NCBI GenBank assembly: GCA_025667525.1
Contig: CM046878.1
Location: 512,128,274 to 512,192,273 of the forward strand
Reading direction: 5' to 3'
Length of the DNA: 64,000 nt
Source of the DNA: Glebionis coronaria
Lineage: Eukaryota; Streptophyta; Magnoliopsida; Asterales; Asteraceae
Position numbers and translations under genes: made by a program. The notes beneath the pieces were generated by a model that saw only the letters and a list, made by a program, of their open reading frames with translations, was not told where the DNA came from and did no database searches. Each line of letters opens with the position of its first letter. The first letter of the stretch is position 1. Positions 12,901 through 24,929 of this stretch are shown piece after piece.

Positions 12901-13776
12901 TTCCAAGTCAATTGGGCCAAGTTTGACTTTTTGGGCCCAAAAGCCCATTTGGTTTGACTGTTTTTGGTTTTGGCCCATTTGAGGGCCCATTAGGGGTATT
13001 CTGGTCATTTCACTTTGGTTTTCTGTTTATTTAGGTTAAAATAAACTAGTTTGCAAGTTTTTAGAATTTTTATAATTTTTGAATTTTTAATATTATTTTA
13101 ATATTATTTTATTATTTTTCAAATTTCACATTTTTCAACTTTTTACATTTTTCTAGGCTTTAATACATTAAAATAGGAATTTAGCAACTTTTAGAATAGT
13201 TTTATTACTTCTAGATTAATTTTTATAATTATTTTAAGTTTTAATAGTTTTTAAATCATTTTAAATAGTTTTTATTAGTTTAAAAATTTCTAAAAATAGT
13301 TTTTAATCTTTTTAGGTTATTTTAGAGGTTTACCAATTGAAAATCTTTATTTGGGCTTTTTGATAATTTATTTGATTTTTAGGGCTTTAATTAGCATTTA
13401 AAAATTGAATATTTAATTATTTAAAAGGTTTAAAAAAGTTTTGATCATTGGTAAACTCTTAGTTTATTTATTTTTATTTTTGGTGAATTTTGGTAATTTT
13501 TAGAATTAATTTTTATTTTGGTAGTTTTTACGGTTTTACGTTTTAACATTCTAGTAGTAATTTTCACGTCTTCGTCATCTTCTTTTCTCATCCCCTTCTA
13601 AACCAAATATTAATCTCAAATCTTGTACATCTTTTTCACACACATATACCTCCTTGGGAAACGAACTTCATAAGGGTCATTAACACTTGGTTTTTCCTAA
13701 AATCATTTGTTTAATACTTACTGCTCAATTACCCTCCTTTGTTTTCCTAAACAAGAGGTGTAATTTACCACAATCA
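9903..13776 (+). repeat. 3' LTR of element A (3874 bp)
   Basis: Starts TGATGAG right after the purine tract and ends ACAATCA, giving TGAT/ATCA inverted ends. The right end is confirmed by the 5' LTR copy ending at 1314. The length is large for a plant LTR. A TATA box (10961) divides it: U3 about 9903-10990, then a transcribed R/U5 of about 2.8 kb. That transcribed part is rich in short GCTTAT/ATAAGC motifs (about 11250-12860), followed by AT-rich low-complexity DNA (about 13050-13560). I see no real ORF; the short ones here are chance. Confidence 0.88.
10961..10968 (+). promoter_or_regulatory. LTR TATA box, element A
   Basis: TATAAAAG follows a GC-richer stretch and precedes the expected transcription start of the element by about 30 bases. 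Confidence 0.7.
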
Positions 13777-14754
13777 GCAGACAAAAGGATAGCTCGTCGT
13801 GAAGCACTAGTTGTGAAGAATGAGAAGACCATTGCTTCCTTGCAAACGGCGTTGGTTATGGCCGAGGCCACAGTGAAGGAGCAAGCCCATCACGGCAATA
13901 ATTGGGAAAAACGCATCGCCGAGCTTGAGGCCCTCGTAGCCGCATCTAACGAGAAGGTATGCTTTCAACAAGAATATATATTTTTGTTTTTTTTACACAA
14001 GAAAAAACCATATTATCCTTGTGATAACTCTAAGTTCCATATGCAGGTATCCGCGGTCGAAGCCTCTACCAAAGCTGTAACCGTACAAGCATTCAACATC
14101 GCACAAGAGCGCGACGCGCTGAAGGATGAGCTAACACAAGTTCGGACCAATTTGGACGAGCAAGCTGCAACAGCTGAGGAGGAGCTAAGCAAGATGGCCA
14201 CGGATTGTGCTGAAAGGATGTGTCCTCCTTTGCTATTGGCCATAGCTGGGCGCAGGTGGATGATTGGACAGGGAATGCGCCTTGCCGTAAGCAAGGTTAT
14301 GGAAGCTCCGTACCTGCTGCAAGCATTCGTCGGGGTCGTTTCGGATGGGATTGACCGTGGTAGGCATGAGGGCTTGGTCCAGGCTGCGGAATTGATAGGT
14401 AAGAACGAAGATATTACCCAGCACGCCTACCACAACCCTTCAGCTGCGGACAAGATGACCGCGTCAATGGATGCACTTGCTGAAATCCAACACCCTCTTT
14501 TGGACGAGCTAGAGGCGCTGAAGGATGCTTCTAACAAGGTGGTAATGTCCAAGCTTACTGCGGATCCCATCCAACTGACCTTGCCTACTTATGACTCCGT
14601 GTCAAAGGTAATGAAAGGTGAAAAACTGCTTGTTGAGGCATTGGATGCGACTGCGATCAAGGCGCAGGATGGGAAGAATGCTCGCGGGGAGGCCCTCCGT
14701 GCCATGATCGAAGAAGGGAAGAAGGATATAGGGGAGTTCCTACCTCCGTTGTAA
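13777..14754 (+). pseudogene. Antisense accessory ORF of the Tat element, C-terminal part ('gypsy-type transposase' family)
   Basis: Runs opposite to the Tat gag-pol and converges with it. The visible protein starts with a long heptad-rich coiled coil. It then has a conserved C-terminal region beginning GMRLAVSKVMEAPYLLQAF with NPSAAD and LLDELEALKDAS farther on. I recognise this pattern from plant proteins annotated as putative gypsy-type transposase, often coded by Tat elements; its function is unknown. A GT-AG intron of exactly 90 bases (13957-14046) is predicted from donor AAG|GTATGC and acceptor ATGCAG|GT. It is open in frame, so retention would still give a continuous protein with 30 extra residues. 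The N-terminal part is missing because element A is inserted at 13776/13777. Codon use is GC-richer than its surroundings. Confidence 0.75.
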
Positions 14755-15473
14755 TTTATCTTGTAAACATTTGTAGCTTTTGTTCGTCCATGCATGTACA
14801 CGGCTAAGACTGATGTGTGAAATACTTGTCCTATGTATGTAAGTCCGTGATAACCACGGCCATTTTGTTATGATTTAGAAACTTGTGTATTTTTATTTTG
14901 TTGGATATCGTATACCGATACTCCATGACATGTCACGTCTTACTCAAAAAAGAAATACACTCAAGTCTATAATTTACTAGACATGCGACGTGCGTCTTTA
15001 CTATGCAAAGTACTGCGTGAGTACGGCATACGGAAACTTATCACAACGTCTTGTGAGTAAGGTGTCTAGTAAGGATACATGATCTGCATCGCTGGAGTTG
15101 CATCCCTCTTATGCGACAAGTTGAATTAGTAGGTTCACTTAATCCTCTTACCCCACCTGGAGGCGTATAGTACATGTACGGTGATTGAATGAATGCATAT
15201 GAATGAGACATGACATATTATAATAACAACAAATTCATATGACTATAATAGAATCTAAAGAACAACCAAACAATTTGCAAAGAAAACTAGCCGTGGAGCT
15301 AGCTAGGCACCACGGCATTTTATTAGAACGTTTACATTTTTTGTTTTGACAAGAATGGGAAACCCTAAAAAACCAAAAAGGTCCTATAAAATGATAAGAA
15401 ACAAAACAAAGAGAACACATGGATCTTCATTAAAGCCAAATATAGCGAAGTGTCCATGCGGAAGCCGTAGCTT
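14755..15473. other. Gene-free gap between two convergent Tat ORFs
   Basis: About 720 bases separate the accessory-ORF stop (+) from the pol stop (-). No ORF or repeat family recognised. It presumably carries the 3' ends of both transcripts. Confidence 0.5.
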
Positions 15474-18400
15474 TTAAAGATAGCACCTTTTGAGATTGGA
15501 GATATTCCATGTGCGTTCCAGATCGCGGCCATCCATGTCACGTAACTTGTACGCGCCCCGTCCTAAAGCCTCTGTGACCTCGTATGGTCCTTCCCACTTA
15601 GGGCCCAGCTTTCATGTATTCTCCGCTCGACTTGCTTTGTTAGCGCGATAGACATAATCTCCCGGTCGAAAAGAAACACCTTTAACCTTGGCGTCATAAT
15701 AAGCCTTCATTTTAGCCTTGGACTTGGCCTCATTGATAGCCGCTATCTCCCTTTTTTCCTCCAACAAATCCAGATTGATCCGGAGTTGTTCGTCGTTCGT
15801 GACGACATTAACCTCTGTCGTGCGGATGGTAGGCATTCCTATTTCTGCTGGTATAACAGCTTCAGTGCCGTAGGCCAATGCGAATGGAGTATCCCTGTTG
15901 GCTGTTTTGATCATAGTTCTATGCGCCCATAGAACATGTGGTAGTTCGTCCACCCATTTGGCACTTCGCTCCTCCAAGCGTGCCTTGATGCCGTTTCCCA
16001 AGCTTCTATTTGCTCGTTCCACAAGGCCATTTGTCTGCGGGTGCTTAACAGACGCGAAGCGCCGTTTGATATTCAATGCTGCGCACCAGTCCTTGAATGG
16101 ATTATCCACTAACTGTTTCCCGTTGTCCGAGATGATTTCTCCTGGAAAGCCAAAACGGCACACTATGTTCTCCCAAACAAACTTTTTGACTTGTTTGCCT
16201 GTGATGGATTTGACTGCCTTGGCCTCTATCCATCGCGTAAAGTAGTCCATTGCGACAATCAAGAACTTAACTCCCCCCGCAGCTACAGGAAATGGTCCTG
16301 CGATGTCGATCCCCCACTTATAGAATGGTCATGGGGATGTAATAGGTGTAAGTTCCTGCTGCGGATGTCGTGGCACTGGTCTATGCACTTGGCAATCACT
16401 GCATTTGTGAATCATGTCGCGTGCGTCCCTATGCATGGTAGGTCAATAATATCCTGTGCATAAGGCTCGAGCTACCACAGATCGTGGCCCTGCGTGCATG
16501 CCGCATAACCCCTCATGTATCTCACTGATCACATAAGTGGCCTGTCGTGGTCCAACACATCGAAACCATGGCTGCAAGAAAGAGCGCTTATAAAGGATAC
16601 CTTCTCGAAGTTCGAAGTGCTGCGACTTCCTTCTGATGTGCCGTGCCGCCTTTTCATCGTCCGGAAGGGTTTCATTAGTCAAATAGTTGACGATCGGGGT
16701 CATCCATGTAGGTCCATCCTCCTCAACTATAGTAGCGACCTCCCCTTCTGTTATAGACTTTTCCTTGAGTATTTCCACCAAGACTTGCTTGGATAAGTGG
16801 GCGAAACTAGTAGACGCGATCTTGCTAAGAGCGTCCGCCTTCTTGTTCTCACCTCTTGGTACCTGCTTGATAGAAAACTTGCTGAAAGCCGCGATGAGTG
16901 ACTTGACTTTCTCCAAGTATCGGACCATGTTATCCTCCTTAGCCACATATCCACCTAGAATGTGGTTCGCGACAAGCCGTGAGTCCACGTAGGCCTCAAG
17001 GTTGCGGACTCCCATTCTAGCGGCGATTTTTAAACCCGAAATTAAGCTTCATATTCTGCCTCATTGTTGGTGGTTGTGAACTCAAAGCGAAGGGCGTAAG
17101 TAAACTCCATTCCTTCTGGATTCGTAAGGATGAGACCAGCTCCTGACCCATCCGTACACGAAGATCCGTCCGTGAATAACACCCATGGTTCTGATGGAGT
17201 TTCTTCTTGTTTTACCATTGGTCCTTCTTCATCCGGCTTTTTGACCAAGAAATCCGCCAAGATTTGGCCTTTAACAGCCGTCCTTGGCCTATAAGATATG
17301 TTGTGTTCTCCCAATAGAATGCTCCACTTTTGTAGCCTACCTGCCACATCCGGTCTAGAGATGACTTGTTTTATTGGTTGGTCAGTAATGACCACAATTG
17401 GATGCGCCTGAAAGTATCGACGCAGCCGTTTTGTAGCAAATACTAGTGCCAAAATCAATTTTTCCATAGAGGAGTAATTCAACTCCGGCCCTTGTAATGT
17501 TCTACTTATGAAGTAGACCGGAGTCTGTACCGTGTCCCTATCCGTCATGAGTACCGCACTTATTGCTCCATGTGTGGCTGATAGATACATAATGAGCTCC
17601 TCCTTTGGCCGGGGAGCTACTAGCATGGGGAGAGATGCGAGGTGTTGCTTGAGTTGACCAAAGGCTTCCTCAGCTTCCTTTGTCCACTGGAAGTCTCCCT
17701 TCTTAATGCACTTCTTGAGTGTTTTGAATAGGGGAGTGACTTCTCTGCGGACTTTGATAAGAACCTATTTAGCCCGGCCAACTTTCCATTTAAGGACTGC
17801 ACCTCTTTCCGTGTCTGAGGGGATGGTAGCTATATTACTGCGTCCGTTTTTTCTGGGCAATGTTTGATGCCATTTGGATCAATCATATATCCAAGGAACA
17901 TTCCCTCTGCCGCCCCAAACGTGCATTTCTTTGGATTTAGCTTCATATTAATCCTCCTCAATGTGTCAAATGTCTCTTGGACATCCCGGAGAAGTGCATC
18001 CTCCGTATGACTTTTTATGACTAAGTCATCCACATAGACCTCCAGGTCGCGGCCTATCTGTGAGTCAAAGGCTTTGTCCACAAGCCGCTGGTATGTAGCC
18101 CCGGTGTTCTTTAGTCTAAACGGCATTTTTGTATAACAGTATACGCCTTGACTAGTATGGAACGCCGTCTTCTCTGTGTCCTCTTCCGCCATCTGGATCT
18201 GGTGGTATCCTTTATATGCGTCTAAGAAGCACTTAAAGGGATATCCACATAGGGATTCCACCTTCCAGTCAATCTCCGGTAACGGGTAACAATCCTGTGG
18301 ATAGGCTTTGTTCAGATCCGTGAAATCCACACACATGCGCCAGCTCCCGTCATGCTTTTTAACCATGACTGGATTGGATAACCACTCGTGGTAGTATACC

Positions 18401-18993
18401 TCGCGCATGATACCTATGTCCACTAGTTTCCGTACCTCATCCAGTATCACTCGACTATGTTCAGGTGCCTGACCGCGCTTTTTTTGCTTGACGGGTTGGT
18501 ACCCCTGGCGAATTTGGAGCTTATGTTCTGCTATCGTGCGTGGTACGCCCGTCATATGCTTGGGCTCCCATGCGAATATATCTAAATTTGCCTTCAAGAG
18601 AGAGCACATGGCCCTCTTGCCGTCATCCGAGAGCGTTCACCCTATGGACACCTCTTGTTCCAGGTAATCAGGATGAATTGCCACCCTCCAATTGGGAGGT
18701 GGTGATCCATCCTTGGGTGGAACAGGTGGAACCGGTGTTGTCACGGCATGAGACTCGGATGCTGGCACGATTATGTTGTAAATGGTGACAATTCCTCCTT
18801 TCAAAGGGAATTTGATCATTCTGTGTGCCGTGGAAGGTACCGCCCGTATGGCCAGAATACCTGGTCTGCCTATGATCCCATTGTATGGAGAATGTGAGCG
18901 TATCACCATAAAGTTCATCCACGCAGTGGTGGAGTGCTCTTCATTCCCAATGGTTACAAGCAGACGCAGTTGCCCTATCGGCCAGATGGTGTC
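15474..18993 (-). pseudogene. pol of the Tat element: protease tail, RT, dual RNase H, integrase (multiple stops)
   Basis: Reading leftward: the protease tail with a GRPG strand at about 18850; RT 18609-17830 with catalytic YVDD at about 18025; the first RNase H at about 17620-17290. A second, archaeal-type RNase H follows (FTDGSS at about 17170, NNEAEYEA near 17045, then VDSRLVANHI after a stop). Next come the integrase zinc-binding region at about 16620-16450, a catalytic core from 16262 (Asp in MDYFTRW; SDNGKQ; Glu in GLVERANRS), and a C-terminal GPKWEGPYEV region ending at TAA 15476-15474. Stops or small breaks near 18625, 17815, 17035, 16440, 16265 and 15612 disable it. Confidence 0.88.
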
Positions 18994-21138
18994 TCAACTA
19001 AAACCAATGAGCGGCGCCGTGGCCGATATCAATTGGCTTCTTATTTCTGGTCGTAACTGCACAAAACAGTGTTCGTATAGTACTTCTGCTGATGACCCTC
19101 CATCCACATACATGTGACGAACATTGTGTGTTCCAATGCTTATCTCAATAGTGAGAGGCGCATCAATCACATCGCTTGCTGTGATGGGAGGGAATGAGAT
19201 TTCCCTGCCGCGTGAAATTTTTTGACTAATTTTCTGCCTCGTGTGGAGCTGTCTGGATTGGATCATGTATATAGTTGAAGGTTTGTCCTTTTGGGGATCC
19301 TTCTTGTCATACTTCTTGTTGTCTTTCCCATCCTTCCAATCCTTAACCAAATGCTTGAGTTTACCTGACTTGATCAGTGACTCAATGTGCTTCTTGAGCT
19401 GGATACATTCCTCCGTACCATGGCCTATGTCGTTATGGAATTCGAAAAAGCGGTTTCCTTGGCGACGGTCCAGCGGAGTCGTCATTGGGGGAGGCCTCGG
19501 AAAGTTAGCACCTTCCGTGAGTAAGATCTCCCGGTAGGACATCTTTAGAGGGGTAAACTTATCGTCCGGTCGTCCTCCCTTGTTTTGGCTCTTATAGTCT
19601 GAGCCCCTACCATTGTTTTGATTGCTCTGACCGCCCGACTGTCTCCTGGACTGGTCGTTCGATCGGTAGCCGTTTTCTTTTGAAGGGTAGGTCGCGGCAA
19701 CCGCGGTTTCTCCTTCTATGAAGTTTCTGACTCTTTCCATGAGGTCGTCATACCTCTCCGGGCGCTTGTCATTGAGACGCCTGATTAATTCCCTGTCTGT
19801 TATGGCATGCATGTAGTCGAAAATTTTCAGGAGTTCCGCCATTGTCTTTGTGCGTGTGCACTCGTCATTGAAGCGCTCAGTGAAGGCTTCCATAGACTCT
19901 CCCGGCCGTTGCTTGACGGTTGCCAATGAGACGGGGTCCCTATTATACTTCTTCCGCTGAGTATAATTATTCTTGAACGCAGTGCGTAATTTAGTGAAGC
20001 TATCAATGCTTCGCGGAGGAAGTCCTTCGAACCAGTCGTGAGCATTGCCAATCAAGGTTGAATTGAACATCTGGCACCATATAGGCATGGGCCATTGCTC
20101 AATTTTCGCCTGCGTATCAAATATCTTGAGGTGATCATCCGGATCACCCGTTCCATCATAAATATTGACACACGCCGGCATGCGACGTTTTGTGTCCTCG
20201 GAGTAATTCGGTATGCGAAGAGTAAAAGGATCTTCCCTGGGATCTGCCCATGGACGGGTGAGCCTAGGGTCACACCACGGTTGGGAAAGATCTTCTGCTT
20301 CCGTCTCTCGGTAATAAGGACCGCCATAGTACTCCTCATCGTTTGGTGGCGGTGGAGGAGTACGCCTAGGCCGGCGGCGCTTGGGCGGATGATCATCCGA
20401 ATCCTCTCCTGATGGATCAAGAGAAAGAGGCGGTGCCCCATCTCTTGGGTGAGTACCGCTCTTGTGAGAAGAGCCAGGGGCCTTCTTCCCGATGTTCATC
20501 CTATCCCACACACTCGTGCGGCGATTGGCTCTGGTCAGTTCCCGATCCGGTCGTTCGGGTGAACCGTCGGACCTCTCCCCCTCGTCTCGAGATTGCACTA
20601 GTTCCTGCATGAGACGATCCCCTATGCGTTCGAACACATTCCTAGGTTGGGGAGTTTCCTCAAAGAGGCTTCGCTCCTGAGGTCGGGTCCTTCTCTTCCT
20701 CTTATTTTGAGAAGAGGTGCTTGGTCCGGCATTGCCAAAGTTGAGTCTAGATTGGAGGTCCCTCCCTAGATTCAACCTTGATGCAATCCCTGGGACGATC
20801 CTATCAAAGTTCTGCGTGAGAACTCGAGTGAGATCCTCCTCGCTGAGTGGTTCGACCTCTACTTCTTCCTCGGTCGATGGTCTGCGCGGCTCCTTGTTAG
20901 GGGGATTGGGCGCACTCCCTGGATCAGGATTGTCCAAGGTCGAAGTAGGTGGTGGAGTCATGGTGATGGTGCTTGTCACCCCCATGGACTGAAAGCCACT
21001 CCGGTTGTTTGGTCCCCCTGCTTGATGGCTATGGGATCGAGTGGGAATGAGTATCCCTTCCCCTTGGGACTTCCGATTTCCAGGATTTGTGTTCCTGGGA
21101 TTGCCTTGCGGATGCCCCTTCGTCATTGAGATTTTCAA
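18994..21138 (-). pseudogene. gag-protease of the Tat element
   Basis: A 714-codon ORF. The N-terminal third is a proline- and charge-rich linker. The retrotransposon gag domain lies at about residues 320-430 (DGTGDPDDHLKIF through GESMEAFTERFNDEC). A zinc-knuckle-like FHNDIGHGTEEC follows, then the start of the aspartic protease (YVDGGSSAEVLY). It ends prematurely in a stop at 18994 inside the protease, after which homology continues in the region just left. ATG 21138 lies about 30 bases after the primer site, a normal distance. Confidence 0.85.
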
Positions 21139-21170
21139 GATGAGATTTCGCTCTAGCTTAGTGTAATGGT

Positions 21171-21189
21171 CCCACGGATGGCGCCAACT
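21171..21189 (-). other. Primer-binding site of the Tat element
   Basis: On the minus strand, AGTTGGCGCCATCCGTGGG directly follows the LTR end (ACA). The TGGCGCC core is typical of the 3' end of a tRNA complement; I cannot assign the tRNA with confidence. Confidence 0.65.
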
Positions 21190-21774
21190 TGTTGATACAA
21201 AAGTTGGGTGATCCTTGCTAGACCCGAATTAGGCTTAATTCGGGTTGGCTGGACTCCGGCTCCTGCACCAAGTGAACTGTATGGTTGGGATCCTGCACAC
21301 TAAACAACACGCGTTAGGCTTACCGTGGGAATGTTTCCCACGATTAGACTCCGGCGTGAGAGTAAGTAATCGGTTAGGGTTTATAGGAATCGGATGGGTT
21401 GAGAGTGTATAGAACGTAATACCTTTGTGGAACCCTTGGGGGTTCCTTTTATAGGTCGTGCAACCCTAATGGGCTGTCACTGATACTTCGGCCCCAAGGA
21501 AAGGATAAGTACCATAATTAGATTGATTGTTATCTTCTAATTATGGTGAGTGAATATCCTCTTCTTTGGGGTAAATCCTATTCATAGACAGAATATGATT
21601 CTGTCTAACCCTGTACCGGCCATGTCGGGCTGTGGGCCGCACACGTGTGTGCGGTTACTGTTCATCCAAGCCCATAAGCTCAAATGATATTATTCCCACC
21701 CATCTGTGATGGGCCGGATACGGGTAGTACCCGTGGGCCGGGTTCCTGACCCGGCTGGGGACTATACGTCATCA
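21190..21774 (-). repeat. 5' LTR of the Tat element (585 bp)
   Basis: Minus-strand start TGATGACGTATAG (21774) and end TATCAACA (21190). A TATA box lies on the minus strand at 21453-21447. The outer flank gives GATAT (21775-21779) as a candidate target duplication; the partner copy is outside the window. Confidence 0.75.
21447..21453 (-). promoter_or_regulatory. LTR TATA box of the Tat element
   Basis: TATAAAA on the minus strand, about 310 bases upstream of gag. Confidence 0.6.
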
Positions 21775-22464
21775 GATATTATATACTTTCTTGTTATGCT
21801 AGGCTAAGTTATTTATAACTACATGGGTATGTAAATATAATTCGTGATGATGCTATGATATGATCTTGCCTCAAACGATTTCATGTTTATGTTGTAGAAC
21901 CACGATACTATCTAAGTTCTGTCCACATGCTTTATCAACTTAGATCGGTTAAGATAATTTGGGGGCTGAAAGAGCAAGTTATTATAACTAGTTTTTAAAG
22001 AACATGTCTATAGTTTTTGAATCTTTGGTTGGAGGAATCCAGTTTGATAATTTGATAAAGTATTTTATAGTAACTTGTTTAAGCTTAGGAGAAATCATTT
22101 GATTATAAGACATAAGTCTTGAATCAATTAAGTAAGTTATGAAACACCATCTTGACGAAAATTATATATTAAACTTTACCTATTTTATCATATCGATATC
22201 ATGACTATCATCATAACAAAGTTATATGAGCTATCCCATTAGTAGTCATATTTGTCATACTATTATTTCAAACTAATTTCAAAAATGTTGTTTAATTTCT
22301 TCGATTAACACTTTGATTATTAAAACAAAACTAAGTCCATGTGAACGATCTGGTCTTACCACTATAAACTATACTATACACGAAAAGGTATATTTGCCCA
22401 TGTAGTGTTCTAGTCCCTCATATGGTAACATCTAGTAATAAAATTTAAGACTTGTGTTACATGC
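21775..22464. other. No recognisable gene
   Basis: AT-rich intergenic DNA. It probably includes unreadable upstream parts of the copia ghost that follows, but I see no domain in it. Confidence 0.4.
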
Positions 22465-22935
22465 AACAGTTCTTCGGGTAAAGGTATCAAGTATGTTTAT
22501 TCAAATTATGATAATAATCTACACGATTATAGTGATGCAGATTGGGTGAAATTTGTTAAAACTAGAAAATATGTTAGAAGATACTATTTATTCTTTAATA
22601 ACTTTTTAGTGTCCAGGAAAGATTAAAAATAAAATACTTTACCCAAGTCTTCTGTAAAAGCTGAGTATAGAGGTATGTCCTCTGTAGCTTGTGAGATTAT
22701 TTGGATTCAAAAGATTTTGTCAGATTTGAATGTTAATATCACTCTTCTAGTTAATCTTTTTTGTGATAAGAAGTCTGCATTACAACTTGTTGTTAACCTT
22801 TTATTTCATGAAAGATCTAAACATTTTGAGACACATGTGTACTTTATCAAATAAAAAATTGCAAATGGTATTCTGAGCACAAAAAAGATTTGTTCCTCTA
22901 ATTAAATTGCAGACATTTTCACTGTATCAACATAA
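22465..22935 (+). pseudogene. Ty1/copia pol C-terminus ghost (RNase H)
   Basis: A degraded reading frame shows YSDADW, SSVKAEYRGM, ACEIIWI, LFCDKKSAL, FHERSKHFETHVYF and a terminal IADIFT. These are the ordered landmarks of a copia RNase H domain. Stops and small shifts occur throughout; no upstream pol or gag remains readable. Independent of the larger copia element at 33-50 kb. Confidence 0.8.
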
Positions 22936-22994
22936 AAGAACTTTGTGAAAAGCATGGAATGCATGCTACGTTTAATAATCATATTAAAGGGGAA

Positions 22995-23470
22995 TGTTCA
23001 AATAAGCCTAAACAAACTCTTATAATCTAATTACTAAACTTCTATACCGCATTTGCTTATTCTTTGGTTTTAGTCATATCAGTTTTGTAAGTTATATGTA
23101 CAAGGTCTATTGGTCAGTCGTGGAAGTATCTTTACACTAGGTCTTGAAGTTTAATATTGTGAGAGGCACGTTTTACATATTGGAAGGGCTAAAAGTGTCA
23201 ACGTGTTGATTCCTAAGGACTGGAGTCGCTTATATATTCGGGGTATATACCCTTATATATTTTAGGGTTTGATCATTCTCTTTAATTGTCACTTTCTCTC
23301 TCCAAATGATAACCATCACCATCTCCTTCGCCCTTTCTCTCCTTGATCCCTTATTAGGTTATCGTATTCGTATGACTATCATTTTTCTCGTTGTAATTGT
23401 TTGATTTAGTTTAGTTACTTGGTTCTTTGTTTAGATTCTCGTTATAAAAGTTAAGTTTTGATACCATCTC
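22995..23470 (+). repeat. Probable 3' LTR of the copia ghost
   Basis: AAAGGGGAA (22986-22994) is a good purine tract followed by TGTTCAAATAAGCC, a plausible LTR start. TATATATTTTAGGGTTT at about 23253 resembles a promoter. The right end is not defined: no second copy or target duplication was found. Confidence 0.4.
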
Positions 23471-23811
23471 ACATAATATAACATTGACTTTTAAAGTGAT
23501 ATATAACAAACATGTTTATAACAAAAAATCAAGAACAAAAACATTAGATTCAGAAAAGAAATGTAAATTGATTTTTTTCGTTACTAACACCTTGACATTA
23601 CGTGCTTTTTGTCATACTATTGTCCACCTCACAAAAAATAATTCTGACAAGTCTCACGTCTTAGTGTGACACCAATTAGAATAGGCAGAAGCCGAAACTC
23701 ATACTTTTTACTTTTAATCACAAAATTTCTCCAGTAACCTCATAAGTTTTTCGAAAATGAATAACAACTGCAATGAGTTTTTCAAAAGTAGATAACAATG
23801 GCAATAAAGCT
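23471..23811. other. No recognisable gene
   Basis: AT-rich spacer with short chance ORFs only. Confidence 0.4.
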
Positions 23812-23820
23812 CTTTTGATA

Positions 23821-24889
23821 GGGATTAAGCTACACAATACCAACGTACTTTCGCAAATGTATCATCTTGGTACGTGAACTATTTTTTGTTCCATATAATG
23901 TAACGTACTTTCATATTTTGTGTCGATTTGCACCAAGTTTTACATGCTACGGTTAAAAAATCTGGAAACCGGAAAAAGATTTCATAAGGCATATATTTTA
24001 AAGAGATTAGGTCGTATAATAGCAACGAACTTTTCCAAATGTACCGATTTTGTACGTGAACTTTACTTTAGTTACGAAAAATTACGAAAAACTTTAAAAA
24101 GATTTAAGATTACAAAAAACTGTATAAACATTTTTTTTTATTATAAGAAAGGGTAAAAAAATCCTTGGTTTAAACTACAAATTTATTACAAACTCATTTT
24201 TAAAATATAAACCAAAATTTTAAAATTACAAAATTTCTTTATAAAGTTTTTATACATAAAATATTTTTTACAAAAAACTATAAAAATTTGAAAGCTTTTT
24301 TTAACATAAAAAATTGATAGATTAAAAACAAGTTAAAAAAGTTGAGTTTTGTATTGTTTTTTTAAATACATAAGCGATGGATTTAAAAAAAAAAGAACTA
24401 CAACAAATTTTCAGAAAAAATTTTAAAAACTAAAAATTAAAACTTACATAAAAGAAAAATTCTCAAAAAGTTTAAAACTATCTGAGAGTTACGAAAAAAG
24501 ATTTTCAAAAAATTTAAATTTGAAGAAATTTAAAATATTTTTGTTTTTTTAAATAAAAGTAAAATTTAAAACTTTTAAATTTTTTTGAAAAAGCTTTAGT
24601 TTTATCTAAAAAGATTAAAATGTGTAGAAGTGTTAGATTTTAATTTTTTTTATGAAAAAAGTTTAGTTATTTTTATCTTTTTTTAGAAAAAAGTTCAAAG
24701 AAAAACATTCGTTAATTAAAAAATAATTTCGAAAAAAAAAGAAAAAATGTCATGTTCCCGGTAAAACAATTTTCAGTGTGCAAATCGACACAAAATCTGA
24801 AAGTACGTTACATTAAGTGAAACAAAAAATAGTTCACGTACCGAAATAATACATTTGTGAAAGTACGTTGTTATTGTACGGATTAATCC
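23821..24889. mobile_element. Mutator-like MITE with long terminal inverted repeats
   Basis: The first ~120 bases (23821-23940) and the reverse complement of the last ~120 (24770-24889) match at roughly 85-90% by eye; both contain TTTGTGTCGATTTGCAC and GGTACGTGAACTA. The flanks CTTTTGATA (23812-23820) and CTTTTTATA (24890-24898) match at 8 of 9, the 9-base duplication expected for Mutator-like elements. The interior is A/T homopolymer-rich and has no transposase, so the element is non-autonomous. A third, partial copy of the terminal sequence lies inside at about 24005-24065. Confidence 0.75.
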
Positions 24890-24929
24890 CTTTTTATATG
24901 AAAACATTAGATAATATATATTGGTTAGC

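Larger units (their letters stand above)
1..13776 (+). mobile_element. Athila-type Ty3/gypsy retrotransposon A (5' end outside window)
   Basis: The order is LTR, tRNA-type primer site, gag, protease, reverse transcriptase, RNase H, integrase, long untranslated 3' region, purine tract, LTR. Bases 1-1314 repeat as 12465-13776, which fixes both LTR right ends at ATCA. The full LTR (9903-13776) shows that about 2.5 kb of the 5' LTR lies left of the window. Domain order (integrase after RNase H) makes it Ty3/gypsy. The primer site, the ADLGAS protease motif and the long 3' non-coding region fit the Athila lineage. No envelope-like ORF is present. It is inserted in the antisense ORF of a Tat element; the right target duplication would be GCAGA (13777-13781), but the left one is out of view. 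Coding regions carry one frameshift and three stops, so this copy is dead. Confidence 0.93.
13777..21774 (-). mobile_element. Tat-lineage Ty3/gypsy retrotransposon (3' end displaced out of window by element A)
   Basis: On the minus strand, in transcription order: LTR (21774-21190), primer site, gag, protease, RT, RNase H, a second archaeal-type RNase H, integrase, and then an accessory ORF in antisense (13777-14754). A second RNase H and an antisense accessory ORF between pol and the 3' LTR are known for the plant Tat/Retand group. Element A interrupts the accessory ORF, so the rest of it and the 3' LTR should lie left of the window. Pol is broken by several stops. Confidence 0.88.
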
